NCBI GenBank assembly: GCA_009785545.1
Contig: WQWD01000125.1
Span: 1-7,270, forward strand
Origin: Treponema sp.
GTDB taxonomy: Bacteria > Spirochaetota > Spirochaetia > Treponematales > Breznakiellaceae
Reading direction: 5' to 3'
Length of the DNA: 7,270 bases
The notes beneath the pieces are model-generated. The model saw only the letters and a list, made by a program, of their open reading frames with translations, was not told the origin of the DNA and did no database searches. Both the position numbers and the translations under genes were made by a program. Of this stretch, positions 6,118 to 7,270 are shown piece by piece (position 1 is the first letter of the stretch; each line of letters begins with the position of its first letter).

Positions 6118-6150
6118 GGGGACAGACATAAAGTTGAAGTGCCTGACACT
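6118..6150. repeat. REP-like hairpin, copy 2 (degenerate)
   Basis: This copy keeps the frame of copy 1: GGGG, then ACAGACA, then GTGCCTG and ACACT in the same order and spacing, but the loop differs. CAG (6123-6125) pairs with CTG (6143-6145), the same A/C mismatch follows, and CA pairs with TG. The outer arms no longer pair well (GGGGA against ACACT), so it looks like a decayed copy in direct orientation, 89 bases downstream of the first. Confidence 0.42.
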
Positions 6151-6242
6151 AAGCGTGACCAGTGTGTGGTGCAGCGGCAAAATATTTTTCAGAAAATTTC
6201 AATTTCGATAAAGCACCACGCATATCTAACCCATATATATGT

Positions 6243-7085
6243 ATGAAAATAAACACAAACTTTAAAGACAGCGTTTTCACTAAATTATTTAGCGAACCCG
6301 ATTTACTGCGGGAGCTGTACTGCGCTCTTGAAGGGACTACCCTCCCTCCTGACTTACCGGTTTCCATTAACACACTCGAAAACGTAGTGTTTATGGATTT
6401 ATACAACGACATCTCTTTTGAGATTGGCGGAAAGCTTGTTGTTTTGATTGAACATCAAAGTACGATCAATCCTAACATGGCTTTACGCCTTTATTTGTAT
6501 AATGCCCGTGTATTTGAACGAATAATCAAAGGGAAAAATCTTTATTCAAGAAACCGCCTGTCCATTCCATGGCCTGAGTTTTTCGTTCTGTACAACGGCA
6601 AGGAACCTTATCCCGATAATGCCACTCTGCGTTTATCGGATTTATTTGAAAAACCGCAAGATTTGGGATTGCCAAAAAAAGCAAACCCTTTGCTTGAACT
6701 CGAAGTAAAAGTAATCAACATCAACGAGGGTAAAAACGAAGCTATTGTTAACCGCTGTAAAAAACTTGCAGAGTACAGCACATTTATTGCCAAGACAAGG
6801 AGCTTTGAAAAGGATTTGCAGGACAGAGAAAAAGCGGTAAAAGCCGCTATAAAATATTGCTCAAGGTATGATATACTGAAAGAGTTCTTGGAAACTTATG
6901 CTTCGGAGGTTTTGAATATGTTACTAACTGAATGGAACACAGAAGACGCTCTCGCTGTACGATTTGAAGAAGGTCACACTGAAGGGAAACGTGAGATTGC
7001 GAAAAACTTATTGTCGGAAGGTTTTGCGGTTGAGGTTATTCAGCGGACTACGGGGCTCTCTTTGGAGGAGATACAGGAATTGTAG
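6243..7085 (+). CDS. Rpn family PD-(D/E)XK nuclease / putative transposase
   Basis: The 280-residue product belongs to the Rpn/PDDEXK_2 group, recombination-promoting DNases (RpnA in E. coli) that are often many-copy and mobile-looking. The nuclease core is at about 1-135: it opens TNFKDSVFTKLFSEPDLLRE, then has YNDISFEI with candidate metal-binding Asp56 and IEHQST with Glu70-x-Gln72, which fit the D...E-x-Q active site. The C-terminal half is helical and charged; it ends with an EEGHTEGKREIAKNLLSEGF segment and a small helix-turn-helix-like TTGLSLEEIQEL. The ATG at 6243 was chosen because the family begins at this point; an open frame reaches back to a GTG at 6162 without similarity. There is no obvious Shine-Dalgarno sequence. 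It stands alone between REP-like hairpins and a downstream hairpin. The active-site residues and length suggest an intact copy. Confidence 0.87.
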   Translation: MKINTNFKDSVFTKLFSEPDLLRELYCALEGTTLPPDLPVSINTLENVVFMDLYNDISFEIGGKLVVLIEHQSTINPNMALRLYLYNARVFERIIKGKNLYSRNRLSIPWPEFFVLYNGKEPYPDNATLRLSDLFEKPQDLGLPKKANPLLELEVKVININEGKNEAIVNRCKKLAEYSTFIAKTRSFEKDLQDREKAVKAAIKYCSRYDILKEFLETYASEVLNMLLTEWNTEDALAVRFEEGHTEGKREIAKNLLSEGFAVEVIQRTTGLSLEEIQEL

Positions 7086-7093
7086 ACAATCAT

Positions 7094-7110
7094 GGCAGGC
7101 GGAGCCTGCC
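7094..7110 (+). terminator. GC-rich hairpin after the Rpn-like gene
   Basis: GGCAGGC (7094-7100) and GCCTGCC (7104-7110) form a perfect 7-base-pair stem with a GGA loop, 8 bases after the stop codon. A U-rich tail is lacking (TGAGTG follows), so a transcript-protecting or repeat role is also possible. Confidence 0.45.
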
Positions 7111-7149
7111 TGAGTGTATCACCGTGTTATGTGTTGCAATTATGTTTGG

Positions 7150-7270
7150 GTGCCAGATACTATGATATAAAAAGTTAGGAAAGATTGGTATCCTGATCTG
7201 ACGGGATCAGAGAGCCGGCAGCAGGTTGAATTATGTCGTGAGGACGCACATAAAATGTCGTGATCCTCGA
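7150..7270 (+). ncRNA. Structured RNA candidate, possibly the 5' end of a group II intron (cut by window edge)
   Basis: A multi-branched fold can be drawn by eye. TGCC (7151-7154) closes with GGCA (7217-7220) around two hairpins, GATAC/GTATC (7156-7160 with 7188-7192) and CTGATC/GATCAG (7193-7198 with 7205-7210). A further stem follows: GAGGA (7240-7244) with TCCTC (7264-7268), with ACAT/ATGT inside it (7248-7251 with 7255-7258). A GTGCCAGAT start and an ACGGGATCAGAG segment recall domain I of bacterial group II introns such as Ll.LtrB (GUGCGCCCAGAU, ACGGGAACAGAG). ATGTCGTGA occurs twice (7233-7241, 7255-7263). No protein-coding frame is evident. The reverse transcriptase and domain V that would prove it lie outside the window. 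Confidence 0.38.

Larger units (their letters stand above)
5935..6242. other. Gene-free stretch between lepA and the Rpn-like gene
   Basis: About 308 bases with no credible coding sequence. In order it holds the lepA-end hairpin, a small GGCTT/AAGCC hairpin (5974-5988), two REP-like hairpins (6029-6059 and 6121-6149), and a TCCTAA/TTAGGA hairpin with a TTT loop (6093-6107). The frame of the downstream gene stays open back to a GTG at 6162, but that part has no family similarity I can see. Confidence 0.6.

Noticed and set aside
6162..6242. A 27-residue N-terminal extension of the Rpn protein from GTG 6162
   Set aside because: The family normally begins at about the MKINTNFKDS segment, and the extension overlaps non-coding, repeat-rich DNA.
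5986..7102. CCGCCTGCC (5986-5994) and GGCAGGCGG (7094-7102) as terminal inverted repeats of an element containing the Rpn gene
   Set aside because: Only 9 GC-rich bases, partly within self-palindromic hairpins, and no flanking target duplication was seen; chance is likely.

Overview
The window looks like part of a spirochaete chromosome, most likely a host-associated Treponema. This is an inference from three things: the gene families present (BspA-type leucine-rich repeats, an Rpn-type nuclease, a spirochaete-like LepA), the moderate G+C of the core genes, and an integron-style cassette array of the general kind already described in Treponema denticola. No rRNA, tRNA or CRISPR array was seen.

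Left part (1-1664, possibly to about 1831): visibly AT-rich accessory DNA that reads as the distal end of an integron gene-cassette array. It holds the 3' end of a leucine-rich-repeat surface protein gene, an attC-like recombination site (629-776), a cassette carrying a five-helix membrane protein of unknown function (876-1589), and a second, cleaner attC (1597-1662). All genes and both attC sites point the same way. The cassette's left end (770-786) and its attC arm (1589-1605) are complementary at 15 of 17 positions, as expected if the two were joined in a circular cassette. After the last attC comes a 30-codon ORF with an excellent ribosome binding site (1733-1825), possibly a cassette remnant. 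No integrase is visible. In the usual layout it would lie to the left of the window.

Middle part (1832-5934): two divergent core-type genes of ordinary composition. On the minus strand is a 743-residue aconitase-superfamily hydratase. It keeps the three iron-sulfur cysteines but has several active-site substitutions. On the plus strand is lepA (elongation factor 4), followed by a terminator-like hairpin.

Right part (5935-7270): a gene-free stretch with two diverged copies of a REP-like hairpin, then a gene for an Rpn/PD-(D/E)XK nuclease-like protein with its own downstream hairpin. The last 120 bases can be folded into a multi-branched structure resembling the 5' end of a group II intron, cut by the window edge.

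The core genes show no functional link to one another. The interest lies in the mobile edges: the cassette array on the left, and the hairpin repeats and possible intron on the right.
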